A program made the position numbers and the translations under genes. From Bacillus litorisediminis (GTDB lineage: Bacteria; Bacillota; Bacilli; Bacillales; JC228), in the NCBI RefSeq assembly GCF_022808645.1, contig NZ_JAKZKT010000012.1, positions 1 through 64,000 on the forward strand: a stretch of 64,000 bases of DNA, written 5' to 3'. The notes beneath the pieces are model-generated. The model saw only the letters and a list, made by a program, of their open reading frames with translations. It was not told where the DNA came from and searched no databases. Below are positions 1 to 8,330 of the stretch, in pieces (within the stretch, counting starts at the first letter, position 1; every line of letters starts with the position of its first letter).

Positions 1-20
1 CTAATATAAACTTAACCAAT

Positions 21-542
21 TTGAACACCTGCCTGGTGAAAAAAATTAATCAGTCAAAAATAGCTGATAACCTTATTATATCAGGCATTATGAGCAAGTT
101 TATAAAGGATTTCGCTACGGATTCAGGTTCTCTTGAATATAACCCAAAACACGCTAATGTAGCACAGACCAATCTTGAAAGAGCAGGACTCTCTGATAAA
201 GTTCAAATCCTGACTGGTCCAGCTCTTGACTCATTGCCAAAACTTCAATCCATGGGATATGATGCATTCGATTTCATCTTTATTGATGCCGATAAACCAA
301 ATAACCCAAACTACCTCAAATGGGCCCTTCAGCTTTCAAGAGTTGGAACTGTTATTGTGGGTGATAATGTTGTTAGGGATGGGGAAGTTGTAAATCAGAA
401 CAGTCAAAATCCAAGTGTAATAGGTACGCGGCAATTCTTTGACTTACTTGCGAACGAACCTCGAATTGAGGCAACTGCTATTCAAACCGTAGGGAATAAG
501 GGGTATGATGGATTTGCTATAGGGGTTGTAGTTGGAAATTAA
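21..542 (+). pseudogene. Remnant of a class I SAM-dependent O-methyltransferase (Methyltransf_3 type)
   Basis: From about residue 38 the reading frame matches small caffeoyl-CoA-like O-methyltransferases: SLEYNPKHANVA (SAM-binding acidic strand), then FDFIFIDADKPNN (the conserved IDADK motif), GDNVVRDG and a normal C-terminus GYDGFAIGVV. The part that should precede it, the Gly-rich SAM motif I (E.GTLGGYST type) and the N-terminal helices, is absent; the first 37 or so residues look like unrelated sequence. An intact family member is about 220 residues, this frame gives at most 173. I infer a 5' deletion or decay; because the window begins here, more of the gene could lie upstream. A TTG at position 21 opens the frame but has no convincing ribosome binding site. 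Confidence 0.6.
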
Positions 543-573
543 AAGACCAAACGCAGGGATAAATAGTTAGTAA

Positions 574-601
574 GTTGCAGGAATTTTCTGCAGCTTTTTT
601 T
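574..601 (+). terminator. Rho-independent terminator
   Basis: GTTGCAG, a 7-nt loop, CTGCAGC and a run of eight T. It lies 32 bases after the methyltransferase remnant and before the MBL-fold gene. Confidence 0.6.
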
Positions 602-695
602 ATGTCAAAAATCACTATTTTATATGTCTTAATTCAAAAATAGGCGAATAGAATGGAATGGGCAATAGAACTATTTTTCTAAAAGGGGTATGGAG

Positions 696-1472
696 ATGAA
701 AATTTTACGTTTAGGTCATGCGATGTATTGCTTTACCAGTAATTCTGGTACAAAAGTATTGGTGGATCCCTTCTTTGATATGAATCCGGGGTGTCCCCCT
801 GATTACCAAACGGAAGAATTCATGAAATCGATTCAGCTGGTAGCACTCACTCACGGTCATTTTGATCATACAAGCGGACTCCATAAGATTGTGGCGGCCA
901 ATCCTGACGTTCTTATTATTGCACAATATGAGCTTGCTTTGATTCTCCTTGGAAAAGGAATGAAAAATGTCATTCCTCTCAATGTTGGCGGACAATTTGA
1001 GTATGAAGACCTTGAACTAACAATGGTAACGGCCCGTCATACGAGTTCCTATGGAGAAACAATAGGAGCACCGATGTATGCTGGTGAATCGAGTGGATAT
1101 ATTTTGGATTGGAAGAATGACCATACTATTTATCATTCAGGCGATACTGCAATGATGAGCGATATGAAGTTAATCCAAGAAGTTTACAAGCCATCGATAG
1201 CTATTTTAGCTGCAAGTGGCCATTTTACAATGAATCCAAAAGAGGCAGCATATGTTGTAAAAAATTTATTAGATGTCGATGTGGTGATTCCTTCACATAC
1301 TTTTCCATCTGAAAAAACGGCTTCTTCTAAAGAAACTTTACAAAGTTTGCTGACTTCTTTCCCGGTCGTTGAGTATATGATCGACCGGGATAATGAACTG
1401 CAAAAACTGTTAAAGGATTATGAACGAACTAGAGTGGATATCTTGAGGTATGGGGAAGAAAGAGTCTATTAA
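696..1472 (+). CDS. Metal-dependent hydrolase, metallo-beta-lactamase fold (UPF0173-like)
   Basis: Predicted cytoplasmic metallo-beta-lactamase-fold hydrolase of about 258 residues. The start of the protein (MKILRLGHAMY) and the motif THGHFDHTSG (HxHxDH metal site, near residue 57), the GDT motif near residue 150 (HSGDTAMMSD) and a late SHTFPS histidine give the usual set of metal ligands. The ATG at 696 is preferred over the one at 690 because the AAAAGGGG ribosome binding site ends at 688, leaving 7 bases to 696 and only one to 690. The family is annotated as UPF0173 or YtkL-like; the substrate is unknown. It stands alone between two terminators, so the context gives no clue to its role. 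Confidence 0.85.
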   Translation: MKILRLGHAMYCFTSNSGTKVLVDPFFDMNPGCPPDYQTEEFMKSIQLVALTHGHFDHTSGLHKIVAANPDVLIIAQYELALILLGKGMKNVIPLNVGGQFEYEDLELTMVTARHTSSYGETIGAPMYAGESSGYILDWKNDHTIYHSGDTAMMSDMKLIQEVYKPSIAILAASGHFTMNPKEAAYVVKNLLDVDVVIPSHTFPSEKTASSKETLQSLLTSFPVVEYMIDRDNELQKLLKDYERTRVDILRYGEERVY

Positions 1473-1487
1473 TCTAATAAAAATATT

Positions 1488-1527
1488 GGCCGAAGCGGAA
1501 TGATTTTTATTCTGCTTGGCTTATTTA
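1488..1527 (+). terminator. Imperfect hairpin terminator after the MBL-fold gene
   Basis: GCCGAAGCGGAAT pairs with ATTCTGCTTGGC around a T-rich loop (one bulge), followed by TTATTTATT. It is 15 bases downstream of the hydrolase stop codon. Confidence 0.5.
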
Positions 1528-1634
1528 TTCAATAATATGAGTAAATATATTCTTTACAAATAGATTTACTCCTTATTAAGATGGAGATATATACCAAGTC
1601 AGTTAAGACCCTAAAAGGGAAGGAGTTAATCAAA

Positions 1635-2096
1635 ATGAAACCCTATATATTCAGGCAATTACAATTTGTTCGCAATCAGACGCTAAAAGAACTGGCAGAT
1701 GTGGATGATCAGTCTTCTGAAATTATTCCGGCTGGCTCGAACAATCATATTAAGTGGAATGCTGGACACATTTGTTTGGTACAAGAAAAATTTGCATTCT
1801 TTCATGCTGGTGAACCGATGCAAATTCCAGAAGATTATAAGGAACTTTTCAGTCCCGGCACAAAACCAAATCAAGATGAGAAATATCCGCCTATGAGAGA
1901 AATCATCCATTTGCTTGAAAATCAAATGGAACGAATCGAACAAGTGTTACAGTATCGTTTAGACGAAGAAGTAAGCAGTCCCTATACTACTTCAAAAGGA
2001 ATGTATTTATCTAGAGTAGATGAATTTCTAAGTTTTTGCCTGTACCATGAAGGGATGCATTTTGAAAAGATTAAAATGATTAAGAAATTGATTTAA
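1635..2096 (+). CDS. DinB-family protein
   Basis: A 153-residue protein of the DinB/YfiT four-helix-bundle superfamily. Conserved features are the N-terminal helix with a following NHIKWNAGHIC segment (residues about 35-45), a central MREIIHLLENQ helix and the C-terminal CLYHEGMHFEKI motif whose histidines, with the first one, form the usual three-His metal site. Members are thiol-dependent or metal-dependent transferases, or have no known function. The ATG at 1635 follows AAGGAGTTAATCAAA at good spacing; an in-frame ATG at 1581 has no ribosome binding site. It converges with the ctaG-like gene on the other strand. Confidence 0.8.
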   Translation: MKPYIFRQLQFVRNQTLKELADVDDQSSEIIPAGSNNHIKWNAGHICLVQEKFAFFHAGEPMQIPEDYKELFSPGTKPNQDEKYPPMREIIHLLENQMERIEQVLQYRLDEEVSSPYTTSKGMYLSRVDEFLSFCLYHEGMHFEKIKMIKKLI

Positions 2097-2191
2097 AGTT
2101 AGAACAGAAATACTATCAATTTTTAATAAGGTTTATGTAATGGTACAAGACGACTGCTATCAAACGAGCCATAGGAGTTTGATAATCTAAA

Positions 2192-2968
2192 TTATCGGGC
2201 CGTAGCAATTGTTGCTGTCGGTCTGCTTGTTCTATACCATTGATAACAAAAAATAAAAATTAAGATAATATCAATGGCATCTCCGCCGTAATACATTAGC
2301 ATTGCACCAGTTTTTGCCTGGTCGGCGGGCACTCCATTTGGCGGATGAGCATACATATATTTTGCTAAAATTCCGTGGGCTGCAAATGCAATAAGAAAGA
2401 CAATTGTACGGAAAACAAAGCTATATCGACGATGAGTAGGTTCCACATAGATTATTGAGACTGTAAAAAGATATCCAGCAATGAACACATGGAAGTGTAC
2501 GATTAGATGAATGAATGGATTATGGTGCATCGCATTAAATAATTCAGTTGTATACAGAACCCAAAGCCCGCCTATATTTAATATTGATGCAACCATCGGA
2601 TGACTATAAACGTGAACAGGCCAGCTTTTTAAAAGCCGTGAAAGCTTTCTGGCAGTCCGAACAGGGAGTGTCCTTAAAAGCAAAGTGACCGGTTGTGAAA
2701 CAACAATCAGAAGCGGGGCCAGCATTCCTAGAAGCAAATGAACGATCATATGGTAAACAAAATTAGAATGAGCCTGAACAGCTACTGGCCCTATCGCCGC
2801 AATCATGACTGAAAAAATACCTAAAAACCAACAAACCATTCGATATCCTGGCCATTTTCTATAGCTTGCATTCGATTTAATGACGGCCAAACAATAAAAT
2901 ATAAAAGCAATTAGTAAGGGAATAGTTAATATTAGGTCGTGTGGTGTTATTAAGTGATTATGTTTCAT
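2192..2968 (-). CDS. CtaG-type cytochrome c oxidase assembly membrane protein
   Basis: A 258-residue polytopic membrane protein with about seven hydrophobic segments and the hallmark histidines of the caa3_CtaG family: FVYHMIVHLLLGMLAPLL (residues about 70-90), NPFIHLIVHFHVFIAGYLF (about 150-168) and a conserved C-terminal DQAKTGAMLMYYGGDAID segment. In Bacillus subtilis CtaG is needed for formation of active cytochrome caa3 oxidase, probably in copper delivery. Here it is not next to ctaCDEF but is translationally coupled to the preceding DUF2243 gene, whose last 11 bases overlap its start. It may therefore be a paralogue serving the DUF2243 partner; the gene symbol ctaG is not assigned for that reason. 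Confidence 0.85.
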   Translation of the reverse strand: MKHNHLITPHDLILTIPLLIAFIFYCLAVIKSNASYRKWPGYRMVCWFLGIFSVMIAAIGPVAVQAHSNFVYHMIVHLLLGMLAPLLIVVSQPVTLLLRTLPVRTARKLSRLLKSWPVHVYSHPMVASILNIGGLWVLYTTELFNAMHHNPFIHLIVHFHVFIAGYLFTVSIIYVEPTHRRYSFVFRTIVFLIAFAAHGILAKYMYAHPPNGVPADQAKTGAMLMYYGGDAIDIILIFIFCYQWYRTSRPTATIATAR

Positions 2969-3464
2969 TTACGAATTTCCTACTTTCTAATTGACCCCCG
3001 TTTCGGGTCCCTTTGATGAGGATTACACCAATCACAATCATGGCAGCTGCGATGATATTCCACACCAGATCGTAGGGGAGGATATCTACGTTATAGCGGA
3101 TTTGATGAATTCGCATGAATTTATGCTGGATAATTCCATCATACAATTGAAAACCCCCTCCCCCCAGTAAAACGCCCCCAAGCCATCTTTTGAGCCAAAA
3201 TGCGCGGCTGTGGTGCAAATCCGCCATCATAAAAGAGGAACCAATCGTCGAAAACCAGCTAAATGAGTGGAATAATCCATCGGAAACTAACCCGATTTCA
3301 GTTGTAGACTTATCATAAAAATGATGCCAATGAAGCAATTGGTGAAATACCGCTTCATCAATAAAAGCGACTAAACCGAATCCAAATAGAATTCCTGCCC
3401 ATAAATTTCTCCCTGGATACAACGTGTGATTCGGATTCTTTAGATCAGTTGTTTTAGCCCCCAT
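2958..3464 (-). CDS. DUF2243 membrane protein
   Basis: A 168-residue protein with four predicted transmembrane segments and the DUF2243 signature: GFGLVAFIDEAVFHQLLHWHHF near residues 23-45, then GLFHSFSWFS and a C-terminal LPYDLVWNIIAAAMIVIGVILI segment. The several histidines in or beside membrane helices suggest metal or haem contact, which is an inference only. Start: the ATG at 3464 has GGAGG seven bases upstream; a TTG 18 bases earlier has no site. It is the first gene of a two-gene minus-strand operon with the CtaG-like gene, overlapping it by 11 bases, so the two products probably act together. Function unknown. Confidence 0.8.
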   Translation of the reverse strand: MGAKTTDLKNPNHTLYPGRNLWAGILFGFGLVAFIDEAVFHQLLHWHHFYDKSTTEIGLVSDGLFHSFSWFSTIGSSFMMADLHHSRAFWLKRWLGGVLLGGGGFQLYDGIIQHKFMRIHQIRYNVDILPYDLVWNIIAAAMIVIGVILIKGTRNGGQLESRKFVNET

Positions 3465-3722
3465 ACAAATTCCTCCAGCCAATTTGATACTGTAATCTCA
3501 TCCCATTTTTTCCAATTGGAAATAGTTATAAACAAATCTTAGATGCTATATAATTTTGAATATTGCGAAACACCTATTTGATATAACACATAGAAAAAGA
3601 AGCTGAAGCAAATGACGGATGTTAATAAGAATAACAATTTTTTTACAGATATATGGTAACATAGGGGTATTAGGAAAGTATGTTACCTGGTTTATCATGT
3701 TAATAGTCTAGTTTAAAACATG

Positions 3723-3752
3723 AAAAAACCCTGGGATTTCCCAAGGTTTATA
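3723..3752 (-). terminator. Terminator of the small helical-protein gene (minus strand)
   Basis: Read on the minus strand: AACCTTGGG, loop AAAT, CCCAGGGTT, then TTTT. It begins at the stop codon of the gene that ends at 3748. Confidence 0.7.
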
Positions 3753-4038
3753 CGGGGTCATTATCAGTATCTGTGTAGGATTCAATCGCTTGGTCAAGGG
3801 CGTTATATGCTTCACCAAAAGCTGCAGAAGAAGAAATGTCTCCAGCATTTTCGAGCTGAACTGTTGCATTTCTAGCATTGGTTAAGGAACGGATTAAATC
3901 GTCAATCATGGTCCCTTTGTCGCCATATTGTTCCTTAGCGGCCTGAAGTCTTTGGATGCTGCTGTCTAAATCAACGGATCCTGGACGATCATATGCCTTC
4001 TCTAATTCTTGCTTGACTTGCTGTAAAAGTTCCTTCAT
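3748..4038 (-). CDS. Small helical hypothetical protein
   Basis: About 96 residues, rich in Gln, Glu, Ala and Asp, with no signal peptide or membrane segment; it reads as two amphipathic helices joined by a GDKGTMIDDL turn. I do not recognise it; it resembles the small DUF3813-like helical proteins common in Bacillaceae, but the match is not secure. The ATG at 4038 is preferred because GAGGG lies six bases upstream; upstream in-frame ATG (4050) and GTG (4068) codons have weaker sites. A terminator overlaps its stop codon. It is divergent from the ATPase gene that begins at 4134. Confidence 0.6.
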   Translation of the reverse strand: MKELLQQVKQELEKAYDRPGSVDLDSSIQRLQAAKEQYGDKGTMIDDLIRSLTNARNATVQLENAGDISSSAAFGEAYNALDQAIESYTDTDNDPV

Positions 4039-4133
4039 GATTTCCCTCATTTCTTCTTTTGTTTCCACTGGATAGTTTTTACATTCAGGTAATTTCTATA
4101 CAACCTATTTTTTCGAGAGGTGTTCTATATAAT

Positions 4134-4889
4134 ATGAAGTTAAATCGAGGAAATCAGTACATAAGAGAGGTTTACTTACGCGAGGATTTAATCACTAGTT
4201 ATAAACATTATCCGTTTAATCTTCCAGTTATCCGTCATTTTCAACACATTCTTTTTCATCCCAATGTCACCTATATTATTGGTGAAAATGGAATGGGGAA
4301 ATCGACATTACTTGAGGCTATTGCAATTGCATTAGGCTTTAATCCTGAAGGAGGTTCATTAAATTTTCGTTTTTCGAACTTTGATTCACATTCTAATTTA
4401 TTTCAATATCTCCGTACGGTAAGAGGCGTAAATAAGGCAAAGGATGGGTTCTTCTTAAGAGCTGAAACCTTTTATAATGTCGCAACCAATATTGAAGAAC
4501 TAGACAGAGAGCCAGGGGGAGGCAGGAGAATCATTGATTCCTTTGGAAGCAAATCCCTGCATGAGCAATCTCATGGGGAAGCTTTTTTTGCAGCCTTTAT
4601 TGAACGGTTCCAAGGCAATGGCTTGTACATTCTGGATGAACCTGAAGCAGCTTTGTCACCCTTGCGGCAAATATCAATGCTGGCCAGAATCCACGACCTT
4701 GTAGAACAAGGCTCACAATTTATCATTTCAACCCATTCTCCTATAGTAATGGCTTACCCTGATGCGAAAATTATCCAGCTTACAGAAGAAGGCATGAGTG
4801 AGACAACATTGGAAGATTCCAATCATTATTTCATTATGAAGCAAATTTTCGAGGATAAGGAGAGGTTACTGCATCATTTATTTAATTAA
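4134..4889 (+). CDS. Stand-alone ABC/SMC-type ATPase (COG3910-like)
   Basis: A soluble ATPase of about 251 residues with Walker A GENGMGKST near residue 50, a signature-like SHGEAFF around residue 150, Walker B LYILDEPEAALS near residue 170 and the H-loop ISTHSP near residue 203. These are the elements of ABC-type ATPases of the RecF/SMC/Rad50 type without a coiled coil. The sequence resembles the short single-domain predicted ATPases grouped as COG3910, for which no function is established. There is no nuclease or OLD-type partner beside it, so a defence role cannot be argued. The ATG at 4134 is 13 bases after GAGAGG, a rather long spacing. Confidence 0.8.
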   Translation: MKLNRGNQYIREVYLREDLITSYKHYPFNLPVIRHFQHILFHPNVTYIIGENGMGKSTLLEAIAIALGFNPEGGSLNFRFSNFDSHSNLFQYLRTVRGVNKAKDGFFLRAETFYNVATNIEELDREPGGGRRIIDSFGSKSLHEQSHGEAFFAAFIERFQGNGLYILDEPEAALSPLRQISMLARIHDLVEQGSQFIISTHSPIVMAYPDAKIIQLTEEGMSETTLEDSNHYFIMKQIFEDKERLLHHLFN

Positions 4890-4981
4890 AACCTTAGGAA
4901 CAGGTATAGGTATAAAAATTTACGGAGAACAACTGTCTTTATTTCTTGAAATAAGAAAAAAAGAAATCGTAAAGAGAAAGT

Positions 4982-5221
4982 ATGATTGAAGAATTTGATA
5001 AAGATCCATTTCTTTGCCCATGTTGTTAAGTAGAGATGGAGTTAGTAGAGATTTAGATTGATTGCGGAAAAGAAGATGAGGTTCCTGAATATGTTGCCGA
5101 AAAGTTTGGAATGGATTTAGAGGATGACAAAGAAGTAAAAGTTCTATGCCTATACTGTGAAGTGCCACGCGACAAGCGAGAAATGTCCCAAGTGATTAAC
5201 ATACACTTGGGAAGTAATTAA
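4982..5221 (+). pseudogene. Small zinc-ribbon-like protein gene broken by two in-frame stops
   Basis: A single frame of 79 sense-or-stop codons starts with ATG at 4982 (MIEEFDKDPFLCPCC), meets TAA at 5027 and TAG at 5054, then continues without further stops as IDCGKEDEVPEYVAEKFG... VLCLYCEVPRDKREMSQ to a TAA ending at 5221. Two cysteine pairs (CPCC and CLYC) spaced by about 40 codons look like a small zinc ribbon. I do not recognise the family. The absence of frameshifts and the sensible residue content on both sides of each stop suggest recent point mutations. GAGAAAG eight or so bases upstream is a weak ribosome binding site. Confidence 0.5.
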
Positions 5222-5366
5222 GTCGCTTTAGCGATATGATTCCGCGTTAGGAAAGCATAAATTGTCAGCTCAGAAGTTGATTCGACGTAGTTGCCAATTA
5301 TAGGAACCAAGTATAAGTGCAATAATTTACTAGGACCTTTCGTTTCTATCAGTTTTTAGTATTTTG

Positions 5367-6218
5367 TCACTTTTTCCTTGGAAACCAACAAGAAGACTCC
5401 CTTACTTCTTCGGCGTGGCTTGTTATTGCATGCATCCCGCCTTGAAAGGGTATATTGTTTGGAGGCAGTGTACCGAGACGTATCTCTTCTTCCAGCAAAG
5501 CTGCTGCGTTGTCATCGGGTTTATAACCGATCAGATCCTCCAGATAGCCGATATCGTAGTAGTTGGATGTGTTCGCCGAGGTTCCATACAGGCAGAGAAA
5601 ATCGATAGACGGATCAGCTTCGATGCAGCAAACTGTCAGCTGGACCATATCCCGGGAGGAAATCCAGATGTGGGACGCTCTCTCAGAAAGAGGGCGGTCA
5701 GTTCCAGAAAAGTTGCCAATCCGGATATTAATCGAGGAGATGCCGTATTTATCGGCGTAATACCGTCCGAGCAGCTCAATATAGCATTTACTAAGCCCGT
5801 AAAAGCTGTCCGGCCGATAAGGGTCTTCAGGCTTGACCTGCTCCCCGACCCTATAAAATCCGGTGACATGGTTGGAGCTGGCAAAGATGATGCGTTTCAC
5901 CCCGTTCTTGCGTGCCGCTTCGTATAAATGATACGCACCGGTCACGTTAAGGGGCAGTACTTTTCCGAGAAAGTCCTCTTTGTCTTTCGCCCACGCAAAA
6001 TGCAGTACCGTATGCACCCCGATGGTCAATGCTTCAAGCCTGGCCGCGTCCGTTACGTCGAGCTGCACTACATTGTGATCCCGGTTAGGCTCGATGTCGG
6101 TGGCCAAGATGTCGTAAGACCCACTATTTTTCAGCGCCTTGTGCAGTAGGCGGCCAATTTTGCCATTCGCTCCGGTGAGCAAAAGTTTCTTTTTCTTTTG
6201 CGTATCATAATCGATCAT
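5367..6218 (-). CDS. NAD-dependent extended SDR, uronate dehydrogenase-like
   Basis: A 283-residue short-chain dehydrogenase/reductase of the extended (epimerase/dehydratase) type. Seen: the Rossmann motif TGANGKIGR (residues about 15-23), the acidic residue after strand 2 (ATDIEP), the FASSNHVTGFY block that is typical of uronate dehydrogenases, and the catalytic YGLSK (YxxxK) near residue 140. Uronate dehydrogenases oxidise glucuronate or galacturonate to the aldarolactone with NAD; assignment to that reaction is an inference. GGAGG sits nine bases before the ATG. Base composition is visibly more GC-rich than that of its neighbours and no sugar-acid genes flank it, so recent transfer is possible. 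Confidence 0.8.
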   Translation of the reverse strand: MIDYDTQKKKKLLLTGANGKIGRLLHKALKNSGSYDILATDIEPNRDHNVVQLDVTDAARLEALTIGVHTVLHFAWAKDKEDFLGKVLPLNVTGAYHLYEAARKNGVKRIIFASSNHVTGFYRVGEQVKPEDPYRPDSFYGLSKCYIELLGRYYADKYGISSINIRIGNFSGTDRPLSERASHIWISSRDMVQLTVCCIEADPSIDFLCLYGTSANTSNYYDIGYLEDLIGYKPDDNAAALLEEEIRLGTLPPNNIPFQGGMHAITSHAEEVRESSCWFPRKK

Positions 6219-6414
6219 ATCGTCTAACCTCCGTATATATACTGTATATCGCCGTATTACCTTCCACTAAACTGAAATACTCTTAAAGAGAATCTTCCCC
6301 GAGCTATTCTTTATATAAATTAAATGCAAAATAAAACAATTTGAGTGGATAACTTCATCAAATATTTAAATAAATTTAAAAAAACATGCTGAAGGTTGTG
6401 TCCATACAGACAAC

Positions 6415-7590
6415 TTAAGATTTATTTTTTTCAATCGCAGCGGAATAAAGATTTTCCAAACGTACCGCTACATGTTCAAACCCAAAATTTGATTCAACGA
6501 ATTTCCTGCCAACTTTTGCTATTCTTTTAGCTTCTTGTTCATTGGATAATAAGAAGGATATGGCATCTGCAAAAGATTTTGGATTCGCATAATCTTCGAT
6601 AAGGATTCCGTTTTTAAGATGTTCAAGAATCTCTTCGTTTCCGCCCCGTTTGGTTGTTATAACAGGTAAACCAGCACCCATGGCCTCATAATGGACTCTC
6701 GCTAAGGGCTCTTGCCATTGAGAACTGCATACAAATATATCACCAATTAAGTAATGCGATGGAATGTCACTTGGGGGGACAAACCCTGTGAAGATTACTT
6801 TGTTCTCTCCTAGTGATTCGGCAAGCTGACGAAGGCTTAATCCGTATTCGTCAATCATATCATTGCCAAACCATTTGCTCCCAACTATAACCAATACCGA
6901 ATCAACGTATTTTTGGATTACTTGTTTCATTGCATGAATAAGAATATCTGGACCCTTTGTCTTACTTAAGCGTCCGACGAATAAAATTACATTTTTGTCT
7001 TCTACACCATATTTTTTTCGCAGTTTATTCCTAGTTTCCTGAGCTTCCTTATCCCATATAGGTTTATATCGATTTAAATCAATTCCTGAATAAACAACCT
7101 CAACCTTACTTTTAGCTAATGGAAACCTGGCAATGAGCGTTTCTCTGATATACTCGCTTATCGTCATGATCTTATCGACCGAGTTAATGGCCAAATTCCC
7201 CATTTCGGAGGAAATTTCCCCCTCCCGGAACATTTCATTATGAAGGCTAATAATGAACCTGCTCTCTGGCATAGCCGCCTTGTAAATTGGTAGATTGCGT
7301 GGGCGATTAAAGACATGGATAACATCATAATACTCTTTGTTTTTAGTTTTCTCTGACAGCTTAATCCCTACATTGTATTCGTAATTCTCACGAGGAACAC
7401 GAATGTACTCGACCCCATTTACCACTTCATAATCAGGAAGGTCCGGGTCTGTTATACAATAGATAGTTAGTTGATGCTTTTTACTTAAATGAGGGGTTAC
7501 TCCATCAACTAATACTTCAACAGCTCCCCCTCTTAGGGGGGGAACGGTCAGCTTGTCCGTACCAATCATTGCGATCTTTATAGGAAACAA
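6415..7590 (-). CDS. cotSA: CotSA-like GT4 glycosyltransferase (spore coat), start codon doubtful
   Basis: A GT-B glycosyltransferase of family GT4, about 388 residues. Visible landmarks are the N-terminal LRGGAVEVLVDGV, central VVYSGIDLNRYKP, LFVGRLSKTKGPDIL (donor-domain start, near residue 215) and the nucleotide-sugar motif EPLARVHYEAMGAGLPVI ... RGGNEEIL. This arrangement matches Bacillus CotSA (spore coat protein SA). The start is odd: homologues begin MKIA, and at that point the codon is ATA (7581-7579), nine bases after an AAAGGAG site, whereas the only other upstream start, TTG at 7590, abuts the Shine-Dalgarno sequence directly. The ATG may have mutated to ATA (see findings). The boundary given is the longest frame. 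Confidence 0.75.
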   Translation of the reverse strand: MFPIKIAMIGTDKLTVPPLRGGAVEVLVDGVTPHLSKKHQLTIYCITDPDLPDYEVVNGVEYIRVPRENYEYNVGIKLSEKTKNKEYYDVIHVFNRPRNLPIYKAAMPESRFIISLHNEMFREGEISSEMGNLAINSVDKIMTISEYIRETLIARFPLAKSKVEVVYSGIDLNRYKPIWDKEAQETRNKLRKKYGVEDKNVILFVGRLSKTKGPDILIHAMKQVIQKYVDSVLVIVGSKWFGNDMIDEYGLSLRQLAESLGENKVIFTGFVPPSDIPSHYLIGDIFVCSSQWQEPLARVHYEAMGAGLPVITTKRGGNEEILEHLKNGILIEDYANPKSFADAISFLLSNEQEAKRIAKVGRKFVESNFGFEHVAVRLENLYSAAIEKNKS

Positions 7591-7727
7591 CTCCTTTCAA
7601 ATGAGATTTGGTCAGGCAATATGAAAGCTTCAAACTTATTGCTAAAATATGTTTAAGTTACTATTAAGCAACGGCGAATCTACTAATAATTGTCCAAATA
7701 AATGTGGATTAGAGGAGATTAAGTGGT

Positions 7728-8330
7728 ATGAATAGTTGCAAGTATTTAACCTAAAAGATCTATTTACGCGAATTTCAGGAATATGACTGGCAAGATGTAC
7801 ACAAGTATGCCTCCCAAGAAAGAGTTTGCCAATATCAGATCTGGGGTCCAAAATCTATTCATGAATTAAAAAAATGGCTCCCGTTTGCTCAGGAAGTACC
7901 GAAAGTTGAGGAAACTGAGCTTAATATAAGACAAGCTCATATCAATTATCTAAAGAGAGGAAAGTTATCGTTTTCTAATTTTTCATAAGAAAACCGAGGG
8001 GTTTGTTGGAGTTTGCAGTATTCAAGGGATGGATTGGAAAATTCCAAAGGTGATATTGGGTACTGGATTCATACTAAAAATTGTGAAATGGCTACATGAC
8101 GGAAGCGGTTAGGGAGGTAACAACCTTGGCATCAACCAGCTTCATTTTAAAAGAATTCAAATCCAATGTGAATCTGTAAATCTAAAAAGCAGAGCTATTT
8201 CAGAAAAATTAGGGTAAAACTCCGCTCAGGTTTTCCTTTTAGGGTAACTCAAACTAATCTTGATATTCCTCCATACGAGACTGGAGTTTATTCCATTAAT
8301 TTTTCTAGGGAAAGGAGAAAGCTGGATCCT
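7728..8330 (+). pseudogene. Decayed GNAT-family N-acetyltransferase gene
   Basis: Pieces of one RimJ-type GNAT acetyltransferase follow in order but in shifting frames: KIYLREFQEYDWQDVHKYAS and VCQYQIWGPKS (7755-7850), HKKTEGFVGVCSIQGMDW (about 7985-8040), IGYWIHTKN (about 8056-8085), MTEAVREVTTLA (about 8097-8132) and QLHFKRIQIQCESVNLKSRA-ISEKLG (about 8137-8216). The last blocks correspond to the acetyl-CoA-binding and C-terminal strands of the family. The upstream ATG at 7728 is followed by a TAA at 7752 directly before KIYLREF. At least one nonsense codon and about four frameshifts are needed to restore it, so it is certainly non-functional. Confidence 0.75.

Noticed and set aside
2158-2184. 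TATCAAAC...GTTTGATA hairpin as a terminator between the DinB and ctaG-like genes
   Set aside because: The 8-bp stem is weak and has no T-run on either strand; not listed as a terminator.
4134-4889. Stand-alone ATPase as a defence (OLD/Septu-like) gene
   Set aside because: It has no Toprim or nuclease domain and no nuclease partner; the neighbours are a small helical protein and a pseudogene.
5364-5927. Long open frame on the plus strand of 187 codons
   Set aside because: It lies antisense to the uronate dehydrogenase-like gene, whose motifs and ribosome binding site are convincing; GC-rich coding DNA often leaves open antisense frames.
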